Translations under genes and position numbers: made by a program
Shown: positions 8,593 to 15,413 of the stretch, in pieces
Numbering within the stretch: position 1 is the first letter of the stretch
Layout of the letters: every line of letters begins with the position of its first letter
DNA from: an uncultured bacterium
Lineage (GTDB): Bacteria > Vulcanimicrobiota > Xenobia > Xenobiales > Xenobiaceae
DNA length: 64,000 nt
Reading direction: 5' to 3'
Assembly: GCA_934644775.1 (NCBI GenBank)
Contig: CAKUDB010000001.1
Span: 251,136 to 315,135 of the forward strand
The notes under the pieces: generated by a model
What the model saw: the letters and a program-made list of their open reading frames with translations, nothing else
Databases searched by the model: none
Told to the model about the DNA's origin: nothing

Positions 8593-10086
8593 ATGAGCAA
8601 GTTTTTTCTTAATAAACGCTCTTGGAAAGTTATAGTCGCTTTCCTCATGGTGCTGGGTTTTTGTACCGTTTTAAGCGCTTGTTCCGACGACGACGATTTA
8701 GGTGATCCCACCCGCGCTTCTATTTTAGTAACTCACAGTATCGCTTCAGCCAAAATGGAGGCTACGGCTCGCTCTTTAGGCTCCGATATTCGCAGTGTAA
8801 TTTACTATTGCTACAATAGCCAAGGCGTGCGCACTTTTGGCCCGGCCCAATTAGCTAAAACCCCTCAGATTCTTTTGCAAGCCGTTCCGGTAGAGTCTAC
8901 TTCTATAGGTATGACCTACCTTGACGGCGATGGCAAGGCGATAGCTTACTATAGCCAGCCGGTCAGCCTCAAAGTTGGGGAAGTTTATGAAATAAACGAT
9001 CCCGATTGGAAATATCTCAACGAAATCGATAACATGGAAGGTTTGGAGATCGTCCAGGACGATATGCGTGTGCATACTGGCGACGAAGCTACTTTCTATG
9101 CTACGGCTTTATTTAAAGATAAAGAGAGCGGTAAGCTCTATCCTCAGCTCTTTAATACTATGTGCGATTGGAAGAGCAGCAATACTAGCGTAGCTTCTTC
9201 AACTAAATCTGATGAAAGTGAGAGTTCTTCAATTAAAGGTAAGTTCTATACCTTTAACGCTGGCACTACTCAAATCAGTGCTACTTTCCAAAAATATACC
9301 GCTACGGTCACTTTAGACGTTACCGAGGCTACTATTACCAAAGTTAAGTTGTCCGAAACTGAAGTTACTTTGCCTTTAGGTTTGCCTTGTTATGAATTGC
9401 CTTTAACGGCTACTTGGTCTGACGGTAAAGAGACTGACGTTAGTTATCAAAGCAACTGGAGCACTAGCAATGGAGACCGCGTCTTGGTTAGCTACGGCTA
9501 TATCTTCCCCAAAGCTTCTCACGAAGCCGAGGAAGAGCCTACTGTCATTACGGCTAGTTGTACTTCCAATGGCCAAAACCACCAGGATCAGTGCAAAGTT
9601 ACTGTAGTTGACGCTACCTATAAAAGCTTAAGTATAAAGGTCGATCCCGAACCTCTCTATGTAGGTGATACTAGCTTTATTGGAGTTTTTGCCACCTTTA
9701 CTATTAACGGCAGCGACAAGAGTTATGAAATAGACGACGTCAATTACTATACCGTAACTTCTTCTAAACCTGAAGTTGCTGCTGTCGATAATGAGGGTGT
9801 AACTTTAGAGGGTAAGAGCGTGGGCTCTACAGAGTTAAGTGCCAGTTTCCAATATGGAGAAATTAAGGGTTCAACTAAACATACCGTAGAAGTAGTGGCT
9901 GTTCCTACTGGCGACGATTCTGGCGACGATTCTGGTGACGGTTCCGGTGACGATTCTGGTGATGCTACTGGTGACAATACTGGCGATAATACCGGAGATG
10001 AAGGTGGCGATGAAGGTGGCGACGGATCTGACGAAGGTCAAGATGGTGGCGACATCGACATGGGTGGCTTGATCGGCGGCCTGTAA
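8593..10086 (+). CDS. Surface lipoprotein E with Ig-like domains and Asp/Gly tail
   Basis: Predicted 497-aa lipoprotein, the most divergent member of the array. The start ATG follows AAAGGAATATCT. The lipobox is LSAC, then a run of Asp. The N-terminal domain keeps the layout of its neighbours (IRSVIYYCYNSQGVR, VPVESTSIGMTYLDGDGKAIAYYSQPV, NDPDWKYL). Two or three group-2 bacterial Ig-like (BIG2) units follow, e.g. 'KVKLSETEVTLPLG' and 'LSIKVDPEPLYVGD'. About 45 residues near the C-terminus are a Gly-Asp-Asp/Ser/Thr repeat (GDDSGDDSGDGSG...), very acidic and perhaps calcium-binding or a flexible spacer. It ends GGLIGGL. The repeat tail is absent from A-D. A bidirectional terminator follows. Confidence 0.78.
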   Translation: MSKFFLNKRSWKVIVAFLMVLGFCTVLSACSDDDDLGDPTRASILVTHSIASAKMEATARSLGSDIRSVIYYCYNSQGVRTFGPAQLAKTPQILLQAVPVESTSIGMTYLDGDGKAIAYYSQPVSLKVGEVYEINDPDWKYLNEIDNMEGLEIVQDDMRVHTGDEATFYATALFKDKESGKLYPQLFNTMCDWKSSNTSVASSTKSDESESSSIKGKFYTFNAGTTQISATFQKYTATVTLDVTEATITKVKLSETEVTLPLGLPCYELPLTATWSDGKETDVSYQSNWSTSNGDRVLVSYGYIFPKASHEAEEEPTVITASCTSNGQNHQDQCKVTVVDATYKSLSIKVDPEPLYVGDTSFIGVFATFTINGSDKSYEIDDVNYYTVTSSKPEVAAVDNEGVTLEGKSVGSTELSASFQYGEIKGSTKHTVEVVAVPTGDDSGDDSGDGSGDDSGDATGDNTGDNTGDEGGDEGGDGSDEGQDGGDIDMGGLIGGL

Positions 10087-10112
10087 TTTGCTTACCAAGC
10101 TTCAATAAGTCA

Positions 10113-10155
10113 TAAAAAAATAAGCCTTCCGCTTCTAAGTGGGAGGCTTATTTTT
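10113..10155. terminator. Bidirectional terminator between array and radical SAM gene
   Basis: AATAAGCCTTCC and GGAGGCTTATT form the stem, with A-run on the left and T-run on the right. It can serve lipoprotein E on the plus strand and the radical SAM gene on the minus strand; the two are convergent. Confidence 0.88.
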
Positions 10156-10158
10156 ATG

Positions 10159-11265
10159 TTATTTTTCTTCAACTTGCCAGCGCTCTAAGCTGCCGGGAAT
10201 TTCGGAACTGAGTCGCTCCAAAATAGCTTGCATAGCTTCGCACATAATGGTTTGCTGATCCGGGTTGCCACTAAGCTGACGCTCCCAAGCGCAGCCACCA
10301 CGGCAGAAATGGAACCATTTGCAAGAGCGGCAATTGACGGGAATTTGGGCCCAGCGGCGGAAAAATTCAATAGCTTTAGGGGAAGTCATCAGCTCTTTTA
10401 AGGTATGCTGATGGATATTGCCTAAGCAAAATTCTTTCATGCCGGAGAATTCGTCGCAAGGATAGACGTCACCATTGTGAGCAAAACCCACAAAGTGAGA
10501 GCACTTGCCTTGTAATTTGCAATAGTGCGGCGTATGGCCGGCCAATTTGCGGGAAATTTCCGAAAGGATACGCACTCGGAAGTTGGGGTTGCCTAGGGCT
10601 AGCCAACGCTCCAAAACGCGCATAATAAAATCTTTGTATTGCTTGCCGCTAATCTCTACTTCGAAATGGCCTTGGTGGAAGCGAGTAGAGGGGACAAAGT
10701 CCATCTCTCTAACGCCGTTACTCTCAAACCAGTCGACCAATTCTTCTGGGTGATCTAAGCCTCTTGGAGTAAGGACGGCCGAAACTCTGGGATTGATACC
10801 CACCTTACGCAAATTGGTAATACCTTGCCAGACGGCTTCAAAAGTGCCTCGACCTGCTTGGGCCCCGGCTCGGTAGACGCGCTGTTGATCGTGCAACCAA
10901 GGAGGGCCGTCTAAACTGACGGTGACGGCGAAACCTCGCTTAGCCAAAAGGTCGGCCCATTCGTCGTTAATAAGTGTGCCGTTAGTCTGTAGGCCGTGGT
11001 AGACGGTACGTCCAGCAAAATAGCGATCCACTAATTCCATAGCTTGGGCAAAGCGCTTGAGGCCATACAAAGTAGGTTCGCCACCAAACCATAAAAGATG
11101 GATAGGCCCTTGAGTATTTTGGGCTACCGCTTCGAGGGATTTTTCTAAAGTGGCCTTATCCATAAAATAACCAGAGCCCAGCTTCCCATCCTGACAGCAA
11201 TACTTACAGGCGAGGTTGCAGGACTCGGTTAATTTAAAGACTGGCCTTAATTGGCCGGAAATCAC
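10159..11265 (-). CDS. Radical SAM/SPASM peptide-modifying enzyme (putative RiPP maturase)
   Basis: Predicted 368-aa radical SAM enzyme. The N-terminus has the cluster motif C16-x3-C20-x2-C23, then FGGEPTL (SAM-binding GGEP type). A C-terminal SPASM domain has two sets of cysteines: CKLQGKC followed by GDVYPCDEF, then CRSCKWFHFCRGGC. This layout is that of anaerobic sulfatase-maturating enzymes and of RiPP maturases. There is no extra N-terminal RRE domain, as the Cys motif starts at residue 16. The start is a GTG whose last bases overlap the stop of a 30-residue peptide gene upstream, implying translational coupling. No sulfatase is encoded nearby. Together this supports a peptide-maturation role; the chemistry (thioether, cyclophane, Cys oxidation) cannot be told from sequence. 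Confidence 0.88.
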   Translation of the reverse strand: MISGQLRPVFKLTESCNLACKYCCQDGKLGSGYFMDKATLEKSLEAVAQNTQGPIHLLWFGGEPTLYGLKRFAQAMELVDRYFAGRTVYHGLQTNGTLINDEWADLLAKRGFAVTVSLDGPPWLHDQQRVYRAGAQAGRGTFEAVWQGITNLRKVGINPRVSAVLTPRGLDHPEELVDWFESNGVREMDFVPSTRFHQGHFEVEISGKQYKDFIMRVLERWLALGNPNFRVRILSEISRKLAGHTPHYCKLQGKCSHFVGFAHNGDVYPCDEFSGMKEFCLGNIHQHTLKELMTSPKAIEFFRRWAQIPVNCRSCKWFHFCRGGCAWERQLSGNPDQQTIMCEAMQAILERLSSEIPGSLERWQVEEK

Positions 11266-11354
11266 GCTTTAACCCAGCAAACGCAATCTTTTTCTTCGGG
11301 ATCAGCATTGATAGCTGCAGCGATTACAGCATTAACTTCTTTGGTCTCTGCCAT
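11262..11354 (-). CDS. Putative RiPP precursor peptide, 30 aa, C-terminal CVCW
   Basis: A 30-codon gene starting at ATG 11354, with an excellent Shine-Dalgarno (AAGGAG, 8 bases upstream). It ends in TGA overlapping the GTG of the radical SAM gene by 4 bases. The peptide begins MAETKEVNAVIAAAINADPE, a mostly Ala/acidic leader with helical character. It ends DCVCWVKA, with Cys24, Cys26 and Trp27 the only Cys and Trp residues. A short acidic/Ala leader followed by a tiny Cys/Trp core next to a SPASM enzyme is the standard arrangement of ribosomally made, radical-SAM-modified peptides. I do not recognise the core as sactipeptide, ranthipeptide, streptide, mycofactocin or darobactin type. There is no visible protease or exporter gene in the unit. 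The gene itself is well supported; the RiPP role is inferred. Confidence 0.75.
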   Translation of the reverse strand: MAETKEVNAVIAAAINADPEEKDCVCWVKA

Positions 11355-11362
11355 TTTGATTT

Positions 11363-11368
11363 CTCCTT
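11363..11368 (-). promoter_or_regulatory. Ribosome binding site of the 30-aa peptide gene
   Basis: AAGGAG on the minus strand, eight bases before ATG 11354. It is one of the best Shine-Dalgarno matches in the window and is the main reason to accept so short a gene. The maturase downstream has no comparable site of its own, consistent with coupling. Confidence 0.8.
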
Positions 11369-11497
11369 ATATTGTAGGCGGCGGGGTTGGAGTAAAAGCA
11401 ACCTCGTTAATTTTGTCTTTGGTTGGCCGTTAGCCTACAGCCTAACCCTTAAAGACACAATTGGCCGCCTTCGCTTCTTAAGAAGTGGGCTCCTGCT

Positions 11498-12871
11498 TTA
11501 GCCTTCGGGGCTACCTTTAGAGCTAGCCTCCTGGGCCTCAGCTTCTGGAGAAGAGGGCTGCTGCTTTTGGACAAAACTAGAAGTATTAGGCTCTTCGGCA
11601 GCTTTAATTGCCTTAAGTTCGCCACTCTTTAGGCCGTACTTACGCAGCTTATGGACTAATTGTTTACTATCTTGAACTTTACCGTGGACTTTACTAACTA
11701 TTTGTTTTACCGACTCTCTGGCTGGTACGGTAGCGTTGGCTTCCAAGGGGTAGGGGGTGTCCGGCAAACGCATATCCTCTTCAGTAAGGGGGCCGAAAGC
11801 CGGATTCTTCTCTACATAAAACTCTATACATACTCGGGCAATAGCCGCTACAGGGATAGCTACTAGCATACCCATAATGCCGCCAATTTCTGCACCAGCT
11901 ATTAAAGCGACCATTACGGTTAGGGGCGGCAATTTTACCGAGCGTCCGATTACGGCTGGCACGATAATGTGGCCTTCCAACCAGTGGACGCCTTGCAAAA
12001 CGATAATAGTGAAGACGGCAAAGAGCGGCCCTTTATTGAGCAAAGCAATAATAAAAGCCGGAATATAACTTATGGCTACGCCTACATAGGGGATAATATC
12101 GATAATGCCGGAAAAAACGCCGATCAAGATGGCATAATCTATACCCATAAGCCAGAGGGAAAGGCCGACAAAGAAGCCGATAGTGACGCAAACGATCAGT
12201 TGGCCGCGAATAAACTTGCCCAAAACATAATCGATACGGCGCAACAAATCGACAGCTCCGTTGCGCCAAGCCTTAGGCAAGCAACCCACGAAACTTTCTT
12301 TATAAATACCCGCATCCATTAAAATATAGAAGACCAGCAAGGGCACCAAGATGGCCCCGCCCATAATACTGGCCATGCTGCGCACACCGGAAAGGAAGCC
12401 GGGCATAGAGTTCTTGACCAGACTGGGACTGTTATTTTGCATAAATTGCATTATATGCTGAGTGCTGAGCTTCTCTGGCTCGACCATAGGTTTAAGGGTA
12501 GTTGGCAACCAACTCTGAATAGTAAGGGCCCATTGGGAAGTAATATGGTTCAAGCTGGCCGACATGGTGCTCATATTGGCAATTAGGCGATGAAATTCTA
12601 ATTTGACTATAGGCAGCAAATAGGCCACAAAAAAGCTAATTATGGCCAATAAGGCCGCATAGACGATCACTATGGAGATCGTTAGGGGTACTCCCTTTTT
12701 ATGTAAAAAATGGACGCAGGGGGCAATTAAATATGTCACCAGGATAGACACGATCAAAATATTGATGATCATGTGTATCTGGCCTAAGAACCAGCAAAAG
12801 GCTCCAGCTAAGATTAAAAGTCCCAATAGATAAAAAATTATATGGAACTTATTTTTATTATTAAAATCCAT
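11498..12871 (-). CDS. AI-2E family transporter (UPF0118) membrane protein
   Basis: Predicted 457-aa inner-membrane protein of the AI-2E transporter family (TqsA/YhhT/PerM group), members of which have been linked to autoinducer-2 or ion export. The first 60 residues contain two hydrophobic segments. A long amphipathic soluble region (about 80-160) follows, then further membrane segments with the family's Gly-rich 'GVFSGIIDIIPYVGVAISYIPAFI' type loop and 'GVHWLEGHIIVPAVIGRSVKLPPLTVMVALIAG' region. About 120 C-terminal residues form a Lys/Glu/Ser-rich cytoplasmic tail, longer than usual. It follows the exported DUF5666-like gene on the same strand by 40 bases, so the two probably form one operon. 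The true substrate is unknown. Confidence 0.85.
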   Translation of the reverse strand: MDFNNKNKFHIIFYLLGLLILAGAFCWFLGQIHMIINILIVSILVTYLIAPCVHFLHKKGVPLTISIVIVYAALLAIISFFVAYLLPIVKLEFHRLIANMSTMSASLNHITSQWALTIQSWLPTTLKPMVEPEKLSTQHIMQFMQNNSPSLVKNSMPGFLSGVRSMASIMGGAILVPLLVFYILMDAGIYKESFVGCLPKAWRNGAVDLLRRIDYVLGKFIRGQLIVCVTIGFFVGLSLWLMGIDYAILIGVFSGIIDIIPYVGVAISYIPAFIIALLNKGPLFAVFTIIVLQGVHWLEGHIIVPAVIGRSVKLPPLTVMVALIAGAEIGGIMGMLVAIPVAAIARVCIEFYVEKNPAFGPLTEEDMRLPDTPYPLEANATVPARESVKQIVSKVHGKVQDSKQLVHKLRKYGLKSGELKAIKAAEEPNTSSFVQKQQPSSPEAEAQEASSKGSPEG

Positions 12872-12911
12872 AGGTGAAAGGGCGGAAAATCCTTGTTAAG
12901 TTTTTTTCTAT

Positions 12912-13952
12912 CTAAAAAGCTACGACTACTTTTCTAGCTTCTATTATACCTGCAGCGTTAGCCATGCCCTGTACAGAGACGGCCATACCAGGTTGGATAT
13001 TGGCTAAGTCGACCGCTTGCCCTGAAGTGTTGGTGGGATTAACCATTTGGTGGAGGATAACCTGAGTAGGTTGGTTTTGGCCGTTGGCCAAAATCGTCAA
13101 GCTGCGAGTGCGGGCGTCGGCGCTCATCACTCGGCCGCTAAATGTCACCAACTGCATAGAGAAGGGGCCGTTGGGAGCGGGCATAAAGTTGCCTTGCTCT
13201 TCCTTATTTTTGTCGTCGCCGCCGTAAATTAAAGAGGCGGTACTATTAAACTGGGTTTCGTTGCCTAAACTGTAAGGATTTTGGGCATAAGGATTAGGGC
13301 CGTTTACATTGGTTTGGCCATTGGCCCCCATATTGGCTTGAGGAGAAGTTTGGGTAGCTGGAGTAGCTCCTTGGGCAATAGTGGCTGGGTTGCCAGCATT
13401 GGGGAAGGCGTTAGTATTGGGTATGCCGTTAGCTCCGGGGTTGGTATTGGAGCCGGGGAAGTTGCCACCTATGCCTAAAGGGCCCATTACATTGGGAGCC
13501 GCTCCGGTAGCACTAGAAAATACACTAGTTAAGGTGGCGGCTGGGCCGGCAGTACCGGCAAAACCGCCTACCGTGGTGGGATTAGGCGTACCGGCATGGC
13601 GGGCCACTACATTTTTAGAGGACATAAAATCGGCAATTAAGTCGCATTCTAAAGGATCGCCCACTACCGAGCCACAGATCCGCACACAGACCCTCATTTG
13701 GGGGCGGAAGGCATTGCTAGAAGCTTTTTGGCCGTTGAGCATAAATTGGCAACCTGGACGCATGATAATCGTTTTGACTACGCCATCGTCGCGTTGGATT
13801 TGCATACGGCGGCCACCGGGATTATAGCTTTTAATCAGGCCAGAAATAGTAGGCTTGCCAGCCCAAACTAAAGTGGGGCAGAAAAAGGCGGCCAACAAAA
13901 ATATAGCAGCGGCTCGCTTCCATAATTTATGTAAAAAAACAACTTGGCTCAT
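12912..13952 (-). CDS. Exported DUF5666-like protein with Asn/Pro/Gly linker
   Basis: Predicted 346-aa exported protein; a TTG five codons upstream (13967) is possible, but ATG 13952 sits behind GAGGAG at about 15 bases. The signal peptide (hydrophobic IFLLAAFFCPTLVWA) is followed by a first small beta domain (TISGLIKSYNPGGRRMQIQRD...) and then a roughly 130-residue Asn/Pro/Gly/Ala-rich disordered stretch. A second copy of the same domain type (TFSGRVMSADARTRSLTI... IQPGMAVSVQGMANAAGIIEARKVVV) ends the protein. This 'x-G-x-[IV]-x-x-[IL]-x-x-x-x-x-x-[IL]' pattern followed by a GMxVxVxG motif resembles DUF5666. Function unknown; periplasmic or outer-membrane location inferred. Probably first gene of an operon with the AI-2E-type permease. 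Confidence 0.65.
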   Translation of the reverse strand: MSQVVFLHKLWKRAAAIFLLAAFFCPTLVWAGKPTISGLIKSYNPGGRRMQIQRDDGVVKTIIMRPGCQFMLNGQKASSNAFRPQMRVCVRICGSVVGDPLECDLIADFMSSKNVVARHAGTPNPTTVGGFAGTAGPAATLTSVFSSATGAAPNVMGPLGIGGNFPGSNTNPGANGIPNTNAFPNAGNPATIAQGATPATQTSPQANMGANGQTNVNGPNPYAQNPYSLGNETQFNSTASLIYGGDDKNKEEQGNFMPAPNGPFSMQLVTFSGRVMSADARTRSLTILANGQNQPTQVILHQMVNPTNTSGQAVDLANIQPGMAVSVQGMANAAGIIEARKVVVAF

Positions 13953-14195
13953 ATTAAATCGCTTCAACTCCTCATCTTCTTTCTTTAATTGTACACGATT
14001 TTAAGATCTCTCGGCTACTTAGCCCCTACTTCTGTAAATACTGTGGCTAGCCAGGAGTTTCTATTTAAGGGGCTGGGAAGTTCTCTCTTCTCTAGGTAGG
14101 GGATAGAGGCTGGAGGAGCGAACCAGAGCTAGAGGTTGTTTAGTCTTTTTTTTAATACCTATCTTAAGCGCTTAACCGGCGGGAGGTTTATCACT

Positions 14196-14588
14196 ATGGA
14201 TGCACAGACTAATGCTTTGGTAAAGAGTTTAATCCACATGATGTGGGCTGATGGCGTTATTGAAGAGCACGAGCGTGAGTTCTTGGGCAGTGTGGTGGCC
14301 GAATTGGGCTGCACCAAAGAAGAGATGGATGAGATCTCTAAGATGATGGTAGCTCCTCCTACTGAAGAATTAAATTTTGATGTAGATAGTATCGAGCAAA
14401 GCAAGCGCGAAGAAATTTTGCAAGCCGCTGCCGCTATGGCTATGGTAGATGGTGTTTTGGCCGGTTGTGAAAAAGATTTGGTAGAAGTTTTGGCAGCCCA
14501 CTTAGATATTCCCATTGCTAGACGCCAAGCTTTAGTTGAAGAAGTGCGCCAGGGCGTAACCTCTGTGCGCTCCTTAAGAGAGGAATAG
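14196..14588 (+). CDS. TerB-like helical protein
   Basis: Predicted 130-aa all-helical cytoplasmic protein. The frame is open further upstream, but ATG 14196 has GGGAGG nine bases before it. Sequence shows two repeats of the TerB/DUF533-type motif: 'MMWADGVIEEHEREFL' near residue 18 and 'MAMVDGVLAGCEKDLV' near residue 85. The acidic positions are those that bind metal in the tellurite-resistance TerB fold. TerB-like domains are found in stress and membrane-associated systems, and the name does not imply tellurite resistance here. The pseudouridine synthase starts seven bases after the stop, so the two are co-transcribed. Confidence 0.7.
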   Translation: MDAQTNALVKSLIHMMWADGVIEEHEREFLGSVVAELGCTKEEMDEISKMMVAPPTEELNFDVDSIEQSKREEILQAAAAMAMVDGVLAGCEKDLVEVLAAHLDIPIARRQALVEEVRQGVTSVRSLREE

Positions 14589-14595
14589 GCTCTTT

Positions 14596-15261
14596 TTGTC
14601 CCTTCTTCAACCTTCGCTAATTTTTGCTAATAACGCCTGGGCCGTGATCTTAAAGCCGGTAGGTATGCCTACCCAGCCCGATCCTAGCCAGGCGTTTTCT
14701 CTTTTAGACTGGGCCCAAGGCCAATGGGGGAAGGCCTATGTAGTCAATCGCTTAGACCGCCCGGCCGGTGGTTTGGTACTTATGGCCAAAACTTCCGCTG
14801 GGGCAGCGGCTCTCAACAAGTTGTTGCAAACGGGTAAAGTTAGTAAAGTCTATTGGGTTCTCGTAGAAAACGGCGACCGTTTGCCTTCTAGCTCAGCTTC
14901 TCTGGAAGATTATCTCCTTAAGGACGGGCGGGCCAACCTTTCGCGGGTGGTTAGCCCTAGCCAGGAGGGAGCCAAGTTGGCTCGTTTAAGCTATCGCCTT
15001 TTGGCTCAGGGGCGGACGCGCACTTTATTGGAAGTTAAGCTGGAGAGTGGTCGTCACCATCAAATTAGGGCTCAGCTTGCCCATTTGGGTTGTCCTGTGG
15101 CTGGCGATCTTAAATACCAAGCGAGTAGCAAGTTGCGCTTAGGAGGGATCGCTTTGTGGTCTTATCAACTGAGTTTTCCTTGGCAAAAGGGGGAGCAAAC
15201 TTTTACTTGTAAGCCCACTGGCCCTGTTTGGCAGCCCTTTTTAGATATGTTGGCCCAGTAA
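14596..15261 (+). CDS. RluA-family RNA pseudouridine synthase
   Basis: Predicted 221-aa enzyme that would isomerise uridine to pseudouridine in rRNA or tRNA. The catalytic motif is VNRLDRPAGGLVLMAKT (about residues 47-63), with the Asp of RLDxP as nucleophile. Also present are the 'KVSKVYWVLV' strand and 'LLEVKLESGRHHQIRAQLAHLGCPVAGD' motif of the RluA/RluC/RluD group. The usual N-terminal S4 domain is missing, as in RluA/TruC-type members. The start is TTG at 14596 behind an AGAGGAA that is inside the end of the TerB-like gene; the first internal ATG would remove core strands. Target site not predictable. Confidence 0.88.
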   Translation: MSLLQPSLIFANNAWAVILKPVGMPTQPDPSQAFSLLDWAQGQWGKAYVVNRLDRPAGGLVLMAKTSAGAAALNKLLQTGKVSKVYWVLVENGDRLPSSSASLEDYLLKDGRANLSRVVSPSQEGAKLARLSYRLLAQGRTRTLLEVKLESGRHHQIRAQLAHLGCPVAGDLKYQASSKLRLGGIALWSYQLSFPWQKGEQTFTCKPTGPVWQPFLDMLAQ

Positions 15262-15286
15262 AAAAAAAGCAGTTGGGCAGAAAAAT

Positions 15287-15306
15287 TCTAACACTACTCT
15301 AACACT
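15287..15306 (+). promoter_or_regulatory. Direct repeat TCTAACACT x2 upstream of dnaK
   Basis: TCTAACACT occurs at 15287 and 15298, i.e. 11 bases apart (one helical turn), about 110 bases before the dnaK start. Spacing of one turn in the same orientation is typical of transcription-factor or response-regulator sites. It is not a CIRCE element, since there is no inverted partner. Function is inferred. Confidence 0.3.
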
Positions 15307-15413
15307 CAGCAAGCATATTTCTTACGTCTGAAGTAGTACATTATCTGCGAAGAAAAAGAAGTTTGCGTTCGCCGGGGGAGCTCGGGGGAAGGTGAACGAG
15401 GAGGATAAAATTT

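Noticed and set aside
11251..11433. Plus-strand frame of about 60 codons over the peptide gene
   Set aside because: It is antisense to the well-supported 30-residue peptide and has no ribosome-binding site.
15287..15306. CIRCE (HrcA) operator before dnaK
   Set aside because: Only same-orientation repeats are present; the 9-bp inverted arms of CIRCE are missing.
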